64,000 nucleotides of DNA from Acidianus sp. HS-5 (lineage in GTDB: Archaea; Thermoproteota; Thermoprotei_A; Sulfolobales; Sulfolobaceae), in NCBI RefSeq assembly GCF_021655615.1, contig NZ_AP025245.1:1240001-1304000 (forward strand), given 5' to 3'. Below, one piece after another: positions 26,748-35,114 of this stretch. A program made the translations under genes and the position numbers. Under the pieces are notes generated by a model. That model searched no databases, was not told where the DNA came from, and saw nothing but the letters and a program-made list of their open reading frames with translations. The number at the start of each line of letters is the position of its first letter. Position 1 is the stretch's first letter.

Positions 26748-27713
26748 ATGAGTTATCCTTATGGCAATCCATACTATCAAGGAGGATATCCACCTCAAGG
26801 TTATCCGCAAGGAGGACCTCAAGGCTATCCTCAAGGTAATCCATACCAACAAAATCCTACTTTTTCCATAATGATGTGCTCCCAATCAGTAGGCTTAGGA
26901 GGAAAGCAAATGACTATTCCAATAAACCATCCCATAGATTTACAGTACGTTGCACAGCAGTCAGTAATGTACTTAATGGCTCAAGGCATGCAAGCGTACC
27001 CCATGGTAGGACAGAACATGGCAGTAATACAAGCTCAGCATTCAAGCTTACTTGGAGACTTAACTGCAGGTAATAAAGCTTACACTATAAGGATATGCGA
27101 AGGGCAAGGCTTTGTTATGGTAGAAACTGGAATAGCAGATTTAATGCAGGATTTATTGACAGTAGGAGCTACTGCTGGAGGCACGTACTTATTAGGTGAT
27201 GATTTGCTTCATAGTAAACTTGCTGAACTTGCTGGTGGGGGAGCAACAGCTATCGATCTGTATCACTTATATCAACAATACGCAGATGAGCAACAGATAA
27301 TGAACACTATTATGATGTTAGTAACTTCTGCACCTCCGCCTCAAGGTTATCAACAGCCTTACGGTTACCAGCAACCCGGTCAACCAATGCAACCGGGTTA
27401 TCAACAGCCTTATGGACAACAGCCTTACGGTCAGCAACCTTATTATGGACAACAATATTATCCTCCTCAACAAACCGTTCAACAGCCTACGCAGCAAACT
27501 CAGCAGCCTAAAATTACCCCTGCTCAACAAGTAAAGAATTCTAAATGTTGGAAATGCGGAGAGGAACTTCCCGAAGGGGCTAAATTCTGTCCCTATTGCG
27601 GAGCATCACAGACTCCTGCAAAATGCCCTAAGTGCGGTACAGTAAATTCTCCTGGAGCTAAGTTCTGTTCAAGTTGCGGCTCTCCTTTACAAGCAGAAAA
27701 GCAGACGTCATGA
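26748..27713 (+). CDS. Q/P/Y-rich low-complexity protein with C-terminal double zinc ribbon
   Basis: A 321-residue protein with three parts: an N-terminal Y-P-Q-G repeat tract (residues 1-35), a folded domain (about 38-195) and a second low-complexity tract of PYGQQ/QQP repeats (about 200-262), ending in two zinc ribbons, CWKCG-x10-CPYCG and CPKCG-x10-CSSCG (about 266-314), eight cysteines in all. TTTTTAAATA at about 26715-26724 gives a near-leaderless start. Similar Y-G-Q-P tracts drive phase separation in eukaryotic proteins; here that is only a suggestion. The middle domain is unrecognised. Confidence 0.8.
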   Translation: MSYPYGNPYYQGGYPPQGYPQGGPQGYPQGNPYQQNPTFSIMMCSQSVGLGGKQMTIPINHPIDLQYVAQQSVMYLMAQGMQAYPMVGQNMAVIQAQHSSLLGDLTAGNKAYTIRICEGQGFVMVETGIADLMQDLLTVGATAGGTYLLGDDLLHSKLAELAGGGATAIDLYHLYQQYADEQQIMNTIMMLVTSAPPPQGYQQPYGYQQPGQPMQPGYQQPYGQQPYGQQPYYGQQYYPPQQTVQQPTQQTQQPKITPAQQVKNSKCWKCGEELPEGAKFCPYCGASQTPAKCPKCGTVNSPGAKFCSSCGSPLQAEKQTS

Positions 27714-27729
27714 AGAAGAGTGCGAAGTT

Positions 27730-28305
27730 TTATCTCCTTTTTGAAATTATTATATAGATTACTATGGCAAAGACGGCAATTCCTGCAATTACGTAACCTG
27801 ATTTCTCTACTTGGCTAATAATTATTTCCCATTGTGTAGAAAATTCATAACCTATTAAAGCTAGGACACTGTTCCATATCATATGTCCAGAGAAAGTTGC
27901 AAGAAGGAATCTGATAATCTTCATTTTAGCAAGACCTGCAGGGAATGAAATTAAAGCCCTAAATAATGGAATAAACCTAAATCCAAATACTGCAAAAATT
28001 CCGTATTTAGCAAACCAGTTACTTAACGTGAAAAGCTTACTCTCATTTATTCCGAATATTTTTCCATATTTAGACAAAAAGGGAATACCAAGTTTTTCTG
28101 CTATAAAGTAATCAATTATTGACCCTATTAGACTGCCTAAAGTTCCAGAAATTATACCCATTTCAATGTTTAAATCTCCTTTAAAGGAATAATAACCAAC
28201 TAATGGCATAATAATCTCGCTAGGTATGGGTAAGCTCATCCCTTCCAATACCATCAATACAAATATTAGGACGTAACTAAACTGCGAAGTAAATTCGTAC
28301 ATCAA
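27730..28305 (-). CDS. DedA family membrane protein (VTT domain)
   Basis: A 191-residue integral membrane protein of the DedA/SNARE-associated family, thought to move phospholipids or polyprenyl phosphates across membranes. Evidence: EGMSLPIPSEIIMPLVGYYS (the E-x-x-x-x-P-x-P-S/G-E block), the basic motif FGFRFIPLFRALISFPAGLAKM (the F/G-R-x-x-P-x-x-R signature) and re-entrant helices around 40-60. The length and motifs are complete. It converges on the zinc-ribbon gene, 16 bases from its stop. Confidence 0.9.
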   Translation of the reverse strand: MMYEFTSQFSYVLIFVLMVLEGMSLPIPSEIIMPLVGYYSFKGDLNIEMGIISGTLGSLIGSIIDYFIAEKLGIPFLSKYGKIFGINESKLFTLSNWFAKYGIFAVFGFRFIPLFRALISFPAGLAKMKIIRFLLATFSGHMIWNSVLALIGYEFSTQWEIIISQVEKSGYVIAGIAVFAIVIYIIISKRR

Positions 28306-28405
28306 AGTTTGTTTCTCATTATGTTTATAAAATTTTTCAGAACTACAGCGATAATATATAACCTATATAGATTACATAAAAAATAAAAGAGAAGATAGGG
28401 TAAAT

Positions 28406-29596
28406 ATGTTAACTATGGAAGTTAACATAAAGTACATCCTTTTATCAAGAATATTCAGAAGCCTCCCTTTGGGTTACATGTCCTTTCTAGTCCCGTTGTA
28501 TTTACATAAAATAGGTATTCCTACATTTCTCATAGGAATTTACTTCCTCATAGCTACAATATCAATGGCAGTCCTTTTAATAATCGCAGGATTTTTAGGA
28601 GACGCTTACGGAAAGAGGAATATCTTACTCCTTTTAAGTGCCCTATTCTCGCTTAACTTGTTCATTTTCGCCTTCGTCAAAATCCCTTTAATAGTGTTCC
28701 TAACTTCGGTTTTAGGAGTTGGAACAGCCTCAGGAGGAGGAATAGGTGGAGGAGCAGGAGGAGGCCCTTTTAATCCTTTGCAGACAGCTTTAATAGCAGA
28801 TCATTCAATGCAAGAGGAGAGAACTAAGCTTTACTCGCTGAATTTCGCCGTTGCGACAATTTCAGCTTTTGTTGGCGGATTAATTTCAGATTTAGTAACT
28901 ACTATATATCCTTCAATCTCTTACTCCTTTCTCTTTACCTTAGGTTTCATAATTTCCATATTTTCAATCCTTTTTGTTTATTTAATACAGAAAGATAAGG
29001 GAACTGGTAAGTTAAGCGCACCGAAAGCTTCTTTCTCCTCAATTTCAAAAATCTCCATTGCAGGGAGTTTAGGGAGCATAGGCCTAGGGATGGTAATGCC
29101 ATTAATACCTCTCTGGTTTAAGCTAGACTTCAACGCAAGTGAAAGCGAGATAAGTTACCTTTATTCTGTTTCCTACGGTTTAGTAGGAATTTCCTTCCTT
29201 TTTGCCGATAAGATAGAGAAGCTATTAGGTAGAGTAAAAAGCATTTCAATGCTCAGAGGCCTCTCTTCTATTCTCCTAATCTTAATACCTTTCTCTCCTA
29301 CCTTCATTATAGCTTCCGCAATTTTCCTAATCAGGGGAATAACTTATACAGTGACAATTCCCATGAGGCAGTCCTTAGCAATGGATGTATTTTCTGATAG
29401 AGAAAGGGCAAGCGGAACTTCAATAACAGGCTTAGCAAGAAGAGTACCGTATGGCCTTGGTAGTTTAATTTCTGGCGCATTGTTCTCTGCAGGACTCTTT
29501 GCAGTTTCAATTTTTCTGGGAGGTTTTATCTCTTTATTTGATCCATTACTTTATTACATGTTTTTTAGGAATTATGAAAAAAGGAGTAAAGAATAA
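28406..29596 (+). CDS. MFS transporter
   Basis: A 396-residue, 12-helix major facilitator. Motif A is GFLGDAYGKRN after helix 2, and a glycine-rich loop (GTASGGGIGGGAGGGPFNPL, about 109-128) follows helix 4, an unusual insertion for this family. A second half begins near residue 210 (SISKISIAGSLGSIGLG). The domain ends with a short basic tail (NYEKRSKE). Multidrug-type transporters of Sulfolobales look similar; the substrate is unknown. Confidence 0.85.
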   Translation: MLTMEVNIKYILLSRIFRSLPLGYMSFLVPLYLHKIGIPTFLIGIYFLIATISMAVLLIIAGFLGDAYGKRNILLLLSALFSLNLFIFAFVKIPLIVFLTSVLGVGTASGGGIGGGAGGGPFNPLQTALIADHSMQEERTKLYSLNFAVATISAFVGGLISDLVTTIYPSISYSFLFTLGFIISIFSILFVYLIQKDKGTGKLSAPKASFSSISKISIAGSLGSIGLGMVMPLIPLWFKLDFNASESEISYLYSVSYGLVGISFLFADKIEKLLGRVKSISMLRGLSSILLILIPFSPTFIIASAIFLIRGITYTVTIPMRQSLAMDVFSDRERASGTSITGLARRVPYGLGSLISGALFSAGLFAVSIFLGGFISLFDPLLYYMFFRNYEKRSKE

Positions 29597-29676
29597 AACT
29601 CTCTTTTATCAATTTATATTTTTTGAACTTAAAAAGAAATAGATAAGGATAAAAAGTTTTATGAGAAAATTAGGAT

Positions 29677-30042
29677 ATGAGTGTAAACCCCGTTCAAGTA
29701 GCAAAACTTCCCTATACAGATAGATTAGATAATATACAAAAAATAATTCAAGCGTTACTTTCAATGGACGAAAAAACTGCTGAAGGTGCAGTAAAAGAGT
29801 TGCTAACTGCACTCTCAAAAGCGAGTGACGAAGACTACAAGAATTGGTGTGAAGGTACAATGAGAGTTATTTCAATGTTTGACGATAGTATAGTAAAATC
29901 AGTGTTATCTTTAAGAATGAAAGTAGTTTCAGAAATGCCTAAAGAAGTACAACAAAGAGATTCCAAAATGGTGATGGAAGTCCTCAACTCACTCGACGAA
30001 ACAGTAAAAGAAAAGATAATGAAGGATATGCCAAAGACTTAA
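29677..30042 (+). CDS. Helical hypothetical protein (121 aa)
   Basis: A 121-residue acidic, all-helical protein (VAKLPYTDRLDNIQKIIQAL near the start; SLDETVKEKIMKDMPKT at the end). It has no transmembrane helix. The ATG at 29677 follows a TATA-like AAAGTTTTAT, and the sequence has the normal composition of Sulfolobales proteins, whereas the antisense frame is Leu-rich and looks artefactual. It overlaps the end of the convergent SDR gene by four bases. Function unknown. Confidence 0.7.
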   Translation: MSVNPVQVAKLPYTDRLDNIQKIIQALLSMDEKTAEGAVKELLTALSKASDEDYKNWCEGTMRVISMFDDSIVKSVLSLRMKVVSEMPKEVQQRDSKMVMEVLNSLDETVKEKIMKDMPKT

Positions 30043-30794
30043 GTGCCGTGAGTTAAGTAATCTATTCTTCCTCCATCGGCAACAATTACTTGACCCGTGA
30101 TATACCTAGCTTCATCACCTGCAAGGAAGTACACAATATTTGCTATATCCTCTGGCTTTCCGGTAGTGTGTAGCATTGTTCTCTCTCTAAACCATTGTCT
30201 AAGTTTTTCTATTTCTTCCTCTGTTTTTCCTCCTATAGTCATGTCAGTCTCTACCCATCCTGGAGCTAGTGCATTAACTCTTATATTATATTTACCAAGC
30301 TCGTAGGCCAACCTCCTAGTTAAGATTATTATTCCAGATTTAGTTATTGAATAGAACGTATTACCCCAAGCAGAAGTCCCCAAACCTGCGTTAGACGCCA
30401 TGTTTATTATTACTCCTCCTTTTTCCTTCATTAAAGGTAGGAAAGCATGAGTAACGTAAATAGTGCCGTTCAAATTAATTTCTAACATTCTCCTATACTT
30501 TTCATCGTCAAACTCCTCAAAGGACATTAAGTACCAAATCCCTGCATTGTTCACAAGGATATCCACGTTCTTTGCAATTTCAGAGACGTTCTTAGCTGCA
30601 TCTATAACTTGATCCCTCTTAGAGACGTCACATTTAAGTACGTAAAATCCCCTTTCCTTCATTTTCTCAGCTTCTTTATCAGAAGAGTTGTAAAGTACTA
30701 TTACCTTATTTCCTGTTGAGAAGAACTTCTCTGCTATTGCTCTTCCTATCCCTTTAGTTCCTCCAGTTATTACAACAGTTTTTCCAGAGACCAT
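30039..30794 (-). CDS. Short-chain dehydrogenase/reductase (FabG-like)
   Basis: A classical 251-residue SDR. The cofactor loop TGGTKGIG is at 11-18, NNAG is present (DILVNNAGIW), the catalytic Ser lies in INMASNAG and Y-x-x-x-K in FYSITKSG. The C-terminal GWVETDMTIGG and YITGQVIVADGG complete the fold. The Ser/Thr after the first strand and the following basic residue make NADP(H) plausible. The substrate is not readable; candidates are sugars, polyols or ketoacyl compounds. Confidence 0.9.
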   Translation of the reverse strand: MVSGKTVVITGGTKGIGRAIAEKFFSTGNKVIVLYNSSDKEAEKMKERGFYVLKCDVSKRDQVIDAAKNVSEIAKNVDILVNNAGIWYLMSFEEFDDEKYRRMLEINLNGTIYVTHAFLPLMKEKGGVIINMASNAGLGTSAWGNTFYSITKSGIIILTRRLAYELGKYNIRVNALAPGWVETDMTIGGKTEEEIEKLRQWFRERTMLHTTGKPEDIANIVYFLAGDEARYITGQVIVADGGRIDYLTHGT

Positions 30795-31204
30795 AAAGAG
30801 AGGTATGTTTGATAGCTAAAAAATTTAAAATAGAACTTTCACCACCATTAAGGAATTGGACATTACAGATATTATAAATCCTATAGCCATTATAAATGAA
30901 TAATTATTACTAAATCTGCTCATCATGAATAACGGGCGATTCAAGTTTTCTTTGCGAACTTGCTTTGTTTCTATAACAAGAGGAAAATATTACAGCTATA
31001 CTTGTCAAACACGTTTAGTTAGTGTGATAATTCATGAATATATCTCTTATGGTTCTCTATTATTCCAATTCGCAATGGATCCGTGAATCACCCAGTTAAG
31101 CAGCATACTGTCTATAAATTATATTGCAAGTAAAAATAATGAAATATAAAAATAACATAAAGTATTTCATAAATTTTCAACTCCTCTCTATCTACTTCTT
31201 ACAC
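30795..31204. other. Gene-free stretch before the unknown 340-aa gene
   Basis: About 410 AT-rich bases with no convincing frame. It contains the SDR promoter near 30795-30835 and one copy of CTTGTCAA (31001-31008), the same half-site found in the operator array at 32.5 kb. I see no RNA gene or repeat here. Confidence 0.5.
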
Positions 31205-32227
31205 TTAAAACGGCTCCATTAATCTGAACTGCACATAAGACGGCTTAGGTATTTGAAACTCATTTAACCCATGTTCTGGATGCTTTACGCTTATCTTTTG
31301 AGGGCTTAAAATTAATGCGTTAACTCTTCTTCCTTCAACAACATCAGTTATTACTCCTGTTAAAGATATTTCGTGAGGAGTAGTGTAATGACCAATCCTT
31401 ATCTTCACTGGGTTTTCTTGATTTAAAACGAAGTTCTCAAAGTTCTTACTCAATTCTTCAGTCTTCTTTTCTCTAATTTTCCTTGCGAACTCTTGAATGT
31501 CAAGGAACCTTATGCATTTATACCTTTCAGGCTCAGAGGACCTGGGTTTCTCATATAAATTATGAAGTTCTATTTCGTACTTCTTTGCTAGAGAAAGTAT
31601 ATCATTTTCCAGAACTCTCATAACTTTAACTACTTTAATTACGTCCTTCCTGTCCTCTTGTTTGTAAACCCTAGTATTCAATGCAAAGTCCATTAATTCT
31701 TGGTAAGTTCCTATTAATAGCTCAGCTTTTCTCATTTCTTCATCTTTTCCTAATTCAGACCTCACGAAGCTCTCCCATAACTGTCTAAAGTTTTCCTTAT
31801 TCTCATTAACGTAACTAAGAAGCTCTTCCTTACTATTGTAAGCCCTTATTACGTCCATTACTAGGTCTCCCTGAATCCTTATTTTAATATTAGTGGAGTA
31901 CTCAAACTTCTCGTAATAATGGTAATCGAAGCCCATACACCTCCTTATCTCTTCTTCAGTCTCGTAATATATACCGCACATTCTAACTGGCATCGTGAAT
32001 ATCTTCCCTGTTGTATCATCAATGCCTGCAATGAAGCTTGAAGGCCTGTCGTAATCTAAGTCAAAATAAACGTAATTACCTATTTTAGTTGCTTTCCTCT
32101 TAAGTTTTAAAGCTACGTTGAATCTTAAAAAATGCTGTAAACTTAAAAAACAGTCATAATATGCTCCTATTTCTTTATCTAACTTTTCTCCTTGTGTTGC
32201 TAACTTCAGTACTTCATTACACTCCAT
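31205..32227 (-). CDS. Unknown 340-aa protein, accessory-region type
   Basis: A 340-residue soluble protein rich in Lys and Glu. The N-half has beta strands (KIGNYVYFDLDYDRPSS, TGKIFTMPVRMCGIYYET), the middle is helical (residues about 135-215), and the C-half ends in a beta region (PVKIRIGHYTTPHEISLTG) with QIPKPSYVQFRLMEPF. No catalytic motif is evident. It begins at the codon directly after the stop of a 32-residue reading frame (TAAATG), suggesting coupling. I do not recognise the family; placement in an accessory zone makes a viral or plasmid origin possible, unproven. Confidence 0.65.
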   Translation of the reverse strand: MECNEVLKLATQGEKLDKEIGAYYDCFLSLQHFLRFNVALKLKRKATKIGNYVYFDLDYDRPSSFIAGIDDTTGKIFTMPVRMCGIYYETEEEIRRCMGFDYHYYEKFEYSTNIKIRIQGDLVMDVIRAYNSKEELLSYVNENKENFRQLWESFVRSELGKDEEMRKAELLIGTYQELMDFALNTRVYKQEDRKDVIKVVKVMRVLENDILSLAKKYEIELHNLYEKPRSSEPERYKCIRFLDIQEFARKIREKKTEELSKNFENFVLNQENPVKIRIGHYTTPHEISLTGVITDVVEGRRVNALILSPQKISVKHPEHGLNEFQIPKPSYVQFRLMEPF

Positions 32228-32326
32228 TTAATCTAAACCTCTCACCCTATTAACTGTGGTAATATCTACTGTTTTCACTTCTTTTTCCTTTTCTTCTAAT
32301 TTCTTTTCAACAACTGTCTCTTGCAT
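32228..32326 (-). CDS. 32-aa acidic/basic microprotein coupled to the unknown 340-aa gene
   Basis: A short frame (MQETVVEKKLEEKEKEVK at the start, NRVRGLD at the end) that stops with TAA directly against the ATG of the 340-residue gene. Its first half is an E/K-rich helix. A TATA-like CTTTAAATA lies about 30 bases upstream, and GAGG about 10 bases before the ATG could act as a Shine-Dalgarno. It may encode a real peptide or merely couple translation of the following gene. Too short for a family assignment. Confidence 0.45.
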   Translation of the reverse strand: MQETVVEKKLEEKEKEVKTVDITTVNRVRGLD

Positions 32327-32480
32327 ACTATTATTTCCTCAACAATCTTATTTAAAGATAACTTTAAATATTGTTTAGATTAACGGACCGTAATCTTTTA
32401 AATTTAAAATTAACTTGCGTGATAATGAAAGATTAAAAATAAAAATATTGACATTATGGTGAACGTAATATATGGGAAAA

Positions 32481-32564
32481 CTTGTCATTTAAATGACAAA
32501 ATTTACGTGAAACTTATCAACTAGTTGACAAGATTTATTTTATTCTTGTCTAAATATTGACAAG
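32481..32564. promoter_or_regulatory. Three 20-bp palindromic operator sites at 32-bp spacing around the TATA box
   Basis: Three palindromes begin at 32481, 32513 and 32545, exactly 32 bases apart: CTTGTCATTTAAATGACAAA, CTTATCAACTAGTTGACAAG and CTTGTCTAAATATTGACAAG. The shared arms are CTTGTCA and TGACAAG. A T-rich TATA candidate, TTTATTTTAT (32534-32543), lies between sites 2 and 3, and site 3 ends on the base before ATG 32565. Thus sites flank the TATA box and cover the expected start point, the arrangement of a repressor operator. The regulator is not identified. Confidence 0.8.
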
Positions 32565-33857
32565 ATGTCCTTAATTTCACAAATGAACTTCCAGAACCCT
32601 TGGTGGGTGAGTAAGGATAAAATATTTGAAGATGAACACGTAAAGAGGGCTTTATCTTCAAACCCTAGGTTCATAATGCAACCATTAAATGAAAGTCTCC
32701 TTATAATTGGACCTAGGCAAGTAGGAAAGACGACCTTCATGAAGACTACTATAATGAGCCTACTAGAGAAGGAAGAGCCTACTAAAATTTTCTTCTTTTC
32801 CTGCGATTCCCTCAAGGATAAAGAGGAATTAATATCTCTAGTTTCGCAGTACAGATCCTTTATTAATCCTGAAAGAGGTTTTATTTTCCTTGACGAAATA
32901 ACTTTCGTAAAAGACTGGAACGTTGGTCTCCTTCACCTTTTTAACGCAGGATATTTTAAAAACTCCATAGTTTACGTAAGTGGTTCCAGTTCAGCGTCTT
33001 TATTGAGGGAAACTTTACCTGGAAGACCAATAAAAAAGGTAGTATATTATCCTTTAAACTTCAGAGTATTCTTTAGCACGTTCTTTACGAGAATTAAGGC
33101 ATCTACAGTAAAATTGTTCAACGTGAAAGGAGTATACGAAGCTTCTTTAAAGCTGCTTCCATATCTGTCAGAACTAAATAGAGCTTTATTAGCCTACGTC
33201 AGGAAAGGAGGTTTTTTGGCAACTAATTATGCAAGCGGAGACCCAATTTTCCTTTATGAAGTTTACAAGGACGCTGTGCTCAGCGATTTAGCAAAACTAG
33301 GTAAGGATGAAGTATTATTTAAAGAGGTACTGGGAAAAATAGTAGAATCCTACGGTTCAAGAATCTCAGAGAATACTATATCCAAAGAAACTTCAATAGG
33401 TTCCCATAATACAGTAGCGTCTTACCTAGACCTTGCAGAGAAGCTCTTTCTCCTTAGAATATTCAGGAAAATTGAAGGAGGAAAAGTAAACATTAAGTCG
33501 TTCAAGAAGGTTTACTTCATAGATCCTTTCATTTTTAGAGTAATAAAGAGGTATACAAAGGGAGAAGATATTACAGACAACGACATCCCCCATGTAATAG
33601 AAGGAATAGTTGGAGAGCATTTAGCAAGAGAATATGAAGGTGTAGGCTATACATTCTTTAAAGGAGGAAAAGAAGTGGACTTTATAGTTGACGACGTAGG
33701 AGTTGAGGTCAAATTCGGCAAAGGAGACTTCCGAGATTTAAGAATGCAGAAGGGATATATCTTAACTCTAGACGACCTGGGAATTGAAGGGGAAAAGGCT
33801 AAAATCCCTATTTCAATTTTCCTCTATTTAATTTCCTCTGAAAAGGTTTTTTATTAG
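32565..33857 (+). CDS. AAA ATPase with DUF4143-type nuclease-like C-terminus
   Basis: A 430-residue protein of the AAA_14/DUF4143 family. Walker A is GPRQVGKTT (49-57), Walker B RGFIFLDEITF (about 104-114) and sensor-1 VYVSGSSSA; the C-terminal domain has the PD-(D/E)xK-like arrangement GKEVDFIVDDVGVEVKFGKG (about 363-382). A winged-helix region lies between (ISKETSIGSHNTVASYLDLA). Many archaeal genomes carry variable numbers of these, and their role is unknown, with proposals linking them to mobile DNA. It is tightly controlled if the upstream palindromes are operators. Its end overlaps the convergent gene by four bases. Confidence 0.85.
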   Translation: MSLISQMNFQNPWWVSKDKIFEDEHVKRALSSNPRFIMQPLNESLLIIGPRQVGKTTFMKTTIMSLLEKEEPTKIFFFSCDSLKDKEELISLVSQYRSFINPERGFIFLDEITFVKDWNVGLLHLFNAGYFKNSIVYVSGSSSASLLRETLPGRPIKKVVYYPLNFRVFFSTFFTRIKASTVKLFNVKGVYEASLKLLPYLSELNRALLAYVRKGGFLATNYASGDPIFLYEVYKDAVLSDLAKLGKDEVLFKEVLGKIVESYGSRISENTISKETSIGSHNTVASYLDLAEKLFLLRIFRKIEGGKVNIKSFKKVYFIDPFIFRVIKRYTKGEDITDNDIPHVIEGIVGEHLAREYEGVGYTFFKGGKEVDFIVDDVGVEVKFGKGDFRDLRMQKGYILTLDDLGIEGEKAKIPISIFLYLISSEKVFY

Positions 33858-35008
33858 ACAGGCAATGACGCGTGATAAGGAACGTCAAAGGCATTATTTA
33901 CTAATAGCCTGCTGTATATCTTCTTAATTGTAACGTATTGTTTACCAAAGAGGACATAAGACTTCGTCTCTCTAGAATTCTTATCAAACCTAACGATGCC
34001 TCCGTCATCTCCACTTTCCATTATGCACAGAACTCCTTGAGAATAATAAGGCTTATCAACGCTTATTCCTATCTCCCTTAGAAAGGCGTAAGCAGAATTC
34101 TCAGCAGAGACCATTGCTGCCCTAGCCGTTTTAGGTCCTACCATTCCCTTTGCTGAGTCACCTAACGCAAATATCCTTTCGTTGTAGGAGAACGTAGGGA
34201 AAGAGACTGGAATAAATCCTGATTCGTCAGCGAACTCCTTAACTGTCTTAGGTGCAGAAAGAGTTGGCAAAACTGATTTTATATCAGCCTCTATTTCTTG
34301 TCCATCGTTTAATATTACTTTATCTTTCCTTATTTCCTCAACGTATTTACCCTTAATTAAATGGATTCCCCTCCTCTTTTCAAAATACTTATTTGCTATT
34401 TCAGAAATTCTAGGATCTGGAATAGGACCAAATACACCTCTAGGGCTTTGAGTCGCTAAATAAACTTCACCTTTTTTATTCCTTAGTAAGTATTCAGTAA
34501 TTAAAGCAACTTGATAAGAAGGTCCCTCAATAGGGCTATTCCTAGCATTGCCTACGAATACTTTTACACCTTCCTCAGCTTCATTAACTGCCTTCTTAAG
34601 ACCTAGAAAACCTTCAAGAGTATGGTGCATAAATGCATGTTCATGACCTTTTATCTTCTCAAAGTTCTCCTCATATGCTCCTCCCAAAGCAATAAATAGA
34701 TAATCGTAATCGAAAGTACCTTTTGAAGTCTTTACTTCTCCGTCTTCAACTGTCTCAACTTCAGCCTCAACGAAGTTAACCCCCTTCTTTTCCATAGCCT
34801 CTTTTGCGTTAAATTCGGTATCCTCAACCTTCACTTCGTCTGTCAGGAGAAGAGGGAAGATTGTGTTTTCTCTAACTATTGCAGACCTCGAGATTATCGT
34901 AACGTTAACTGAGCGTGTGTAATCCCTTATCCTATGAGCAACAGTTAAACCAGCATATCCAGAACCTAGAATAAGCACGTTCATGGGTGTTAATGATATT
35001 TTGGACAT
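33854..35008 (-). CDS. FAD-dependent pyridine nucleotide oxidoreductase (NDH-2/SQR-like)
   Basis: A 384-residue flavoprotein with two Rossmann folds. FAD binding: LILGSGYAGLTVAHRI (about 13-28) and the late IFALGDSAKGMVGPKTARAA. The NAD-binding half is atypical, with VKVFVGNARNSPIEGPSYQV rather than a canonical G-x-G-x-x-G. The fold matches sulfide:quinone reductases and type II NADH dehydrogenases, but there is only one cysteine (VLCIMES), so the Cys pair that handles sulfide in SQR is absent. It probably transfers electrons to quinone from another donor. It is a single gene. Confidence 0.8.
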   Translation of the reverse strand: MSKISLTPMNVLILGSGYAGLTVAHRIRDYTRSVNVTIISRSAIVRENTIFPLLLTDEVKVEDTEFNAKEAMEKKGVNFVEAEVETVEDGEVKTSKGTFDYDYLFIALGGAYEENFEKIKGHEHAFMHHTLEGFLGLKKAVNEAEEGVKVFVGNARNSPIEGPSYQVALITEYLLRNKKGEVYLATQSPRGVFGPIPDPRISEIANKYFEKRRGIHLIKGKYVEEIRKDKVILNDGQEIEADIKSVLPTLSAPKTVKEFADESGFIPVSFPTFSYNERIFALGDSAKGMVGPKTARAAMVSAENSAYAFLREIGISVDKPYYSQGVLCIMESGDDGGIVRFDKNSRETKSYVLFGKQYVTIKKIYSRLLVNNAFDVPYHASLPV

Positions 35009-35114
35009 AAAAGTTAATCTTGTTTAAATTAGATTTAACAGATAATTTTCAGAATAGTGTGTATTTACATAGACGATAAAGGATATAATGCAAGAAACTC
35101 GGCGTCACACTCGT

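Noticed and set aside
29609..29860. 83-residue minus-strand frame
   Set aside because: Antisense to the 121-aa helical gene; extremely Leu-rich with scattered cysteine and serine, typical of a mirror of a charged protein.
32481..32564. Short CRISPR-like array (three 20-bp repeats, 12-bp spacers)
   Set aside because: The repeats are palindromes with only partly conserved centres, spacers are too short, no leader or cas genes are near, and the last site ends at a start codon. An operator fits better.
33854..35008. Sulfide:quinone oxidoreductase
   Set aside because: Only one cysteine is present, so the redox-active Cys pair of SQR is missing; kept as an SQR/NDH-2-like flavoprotein.
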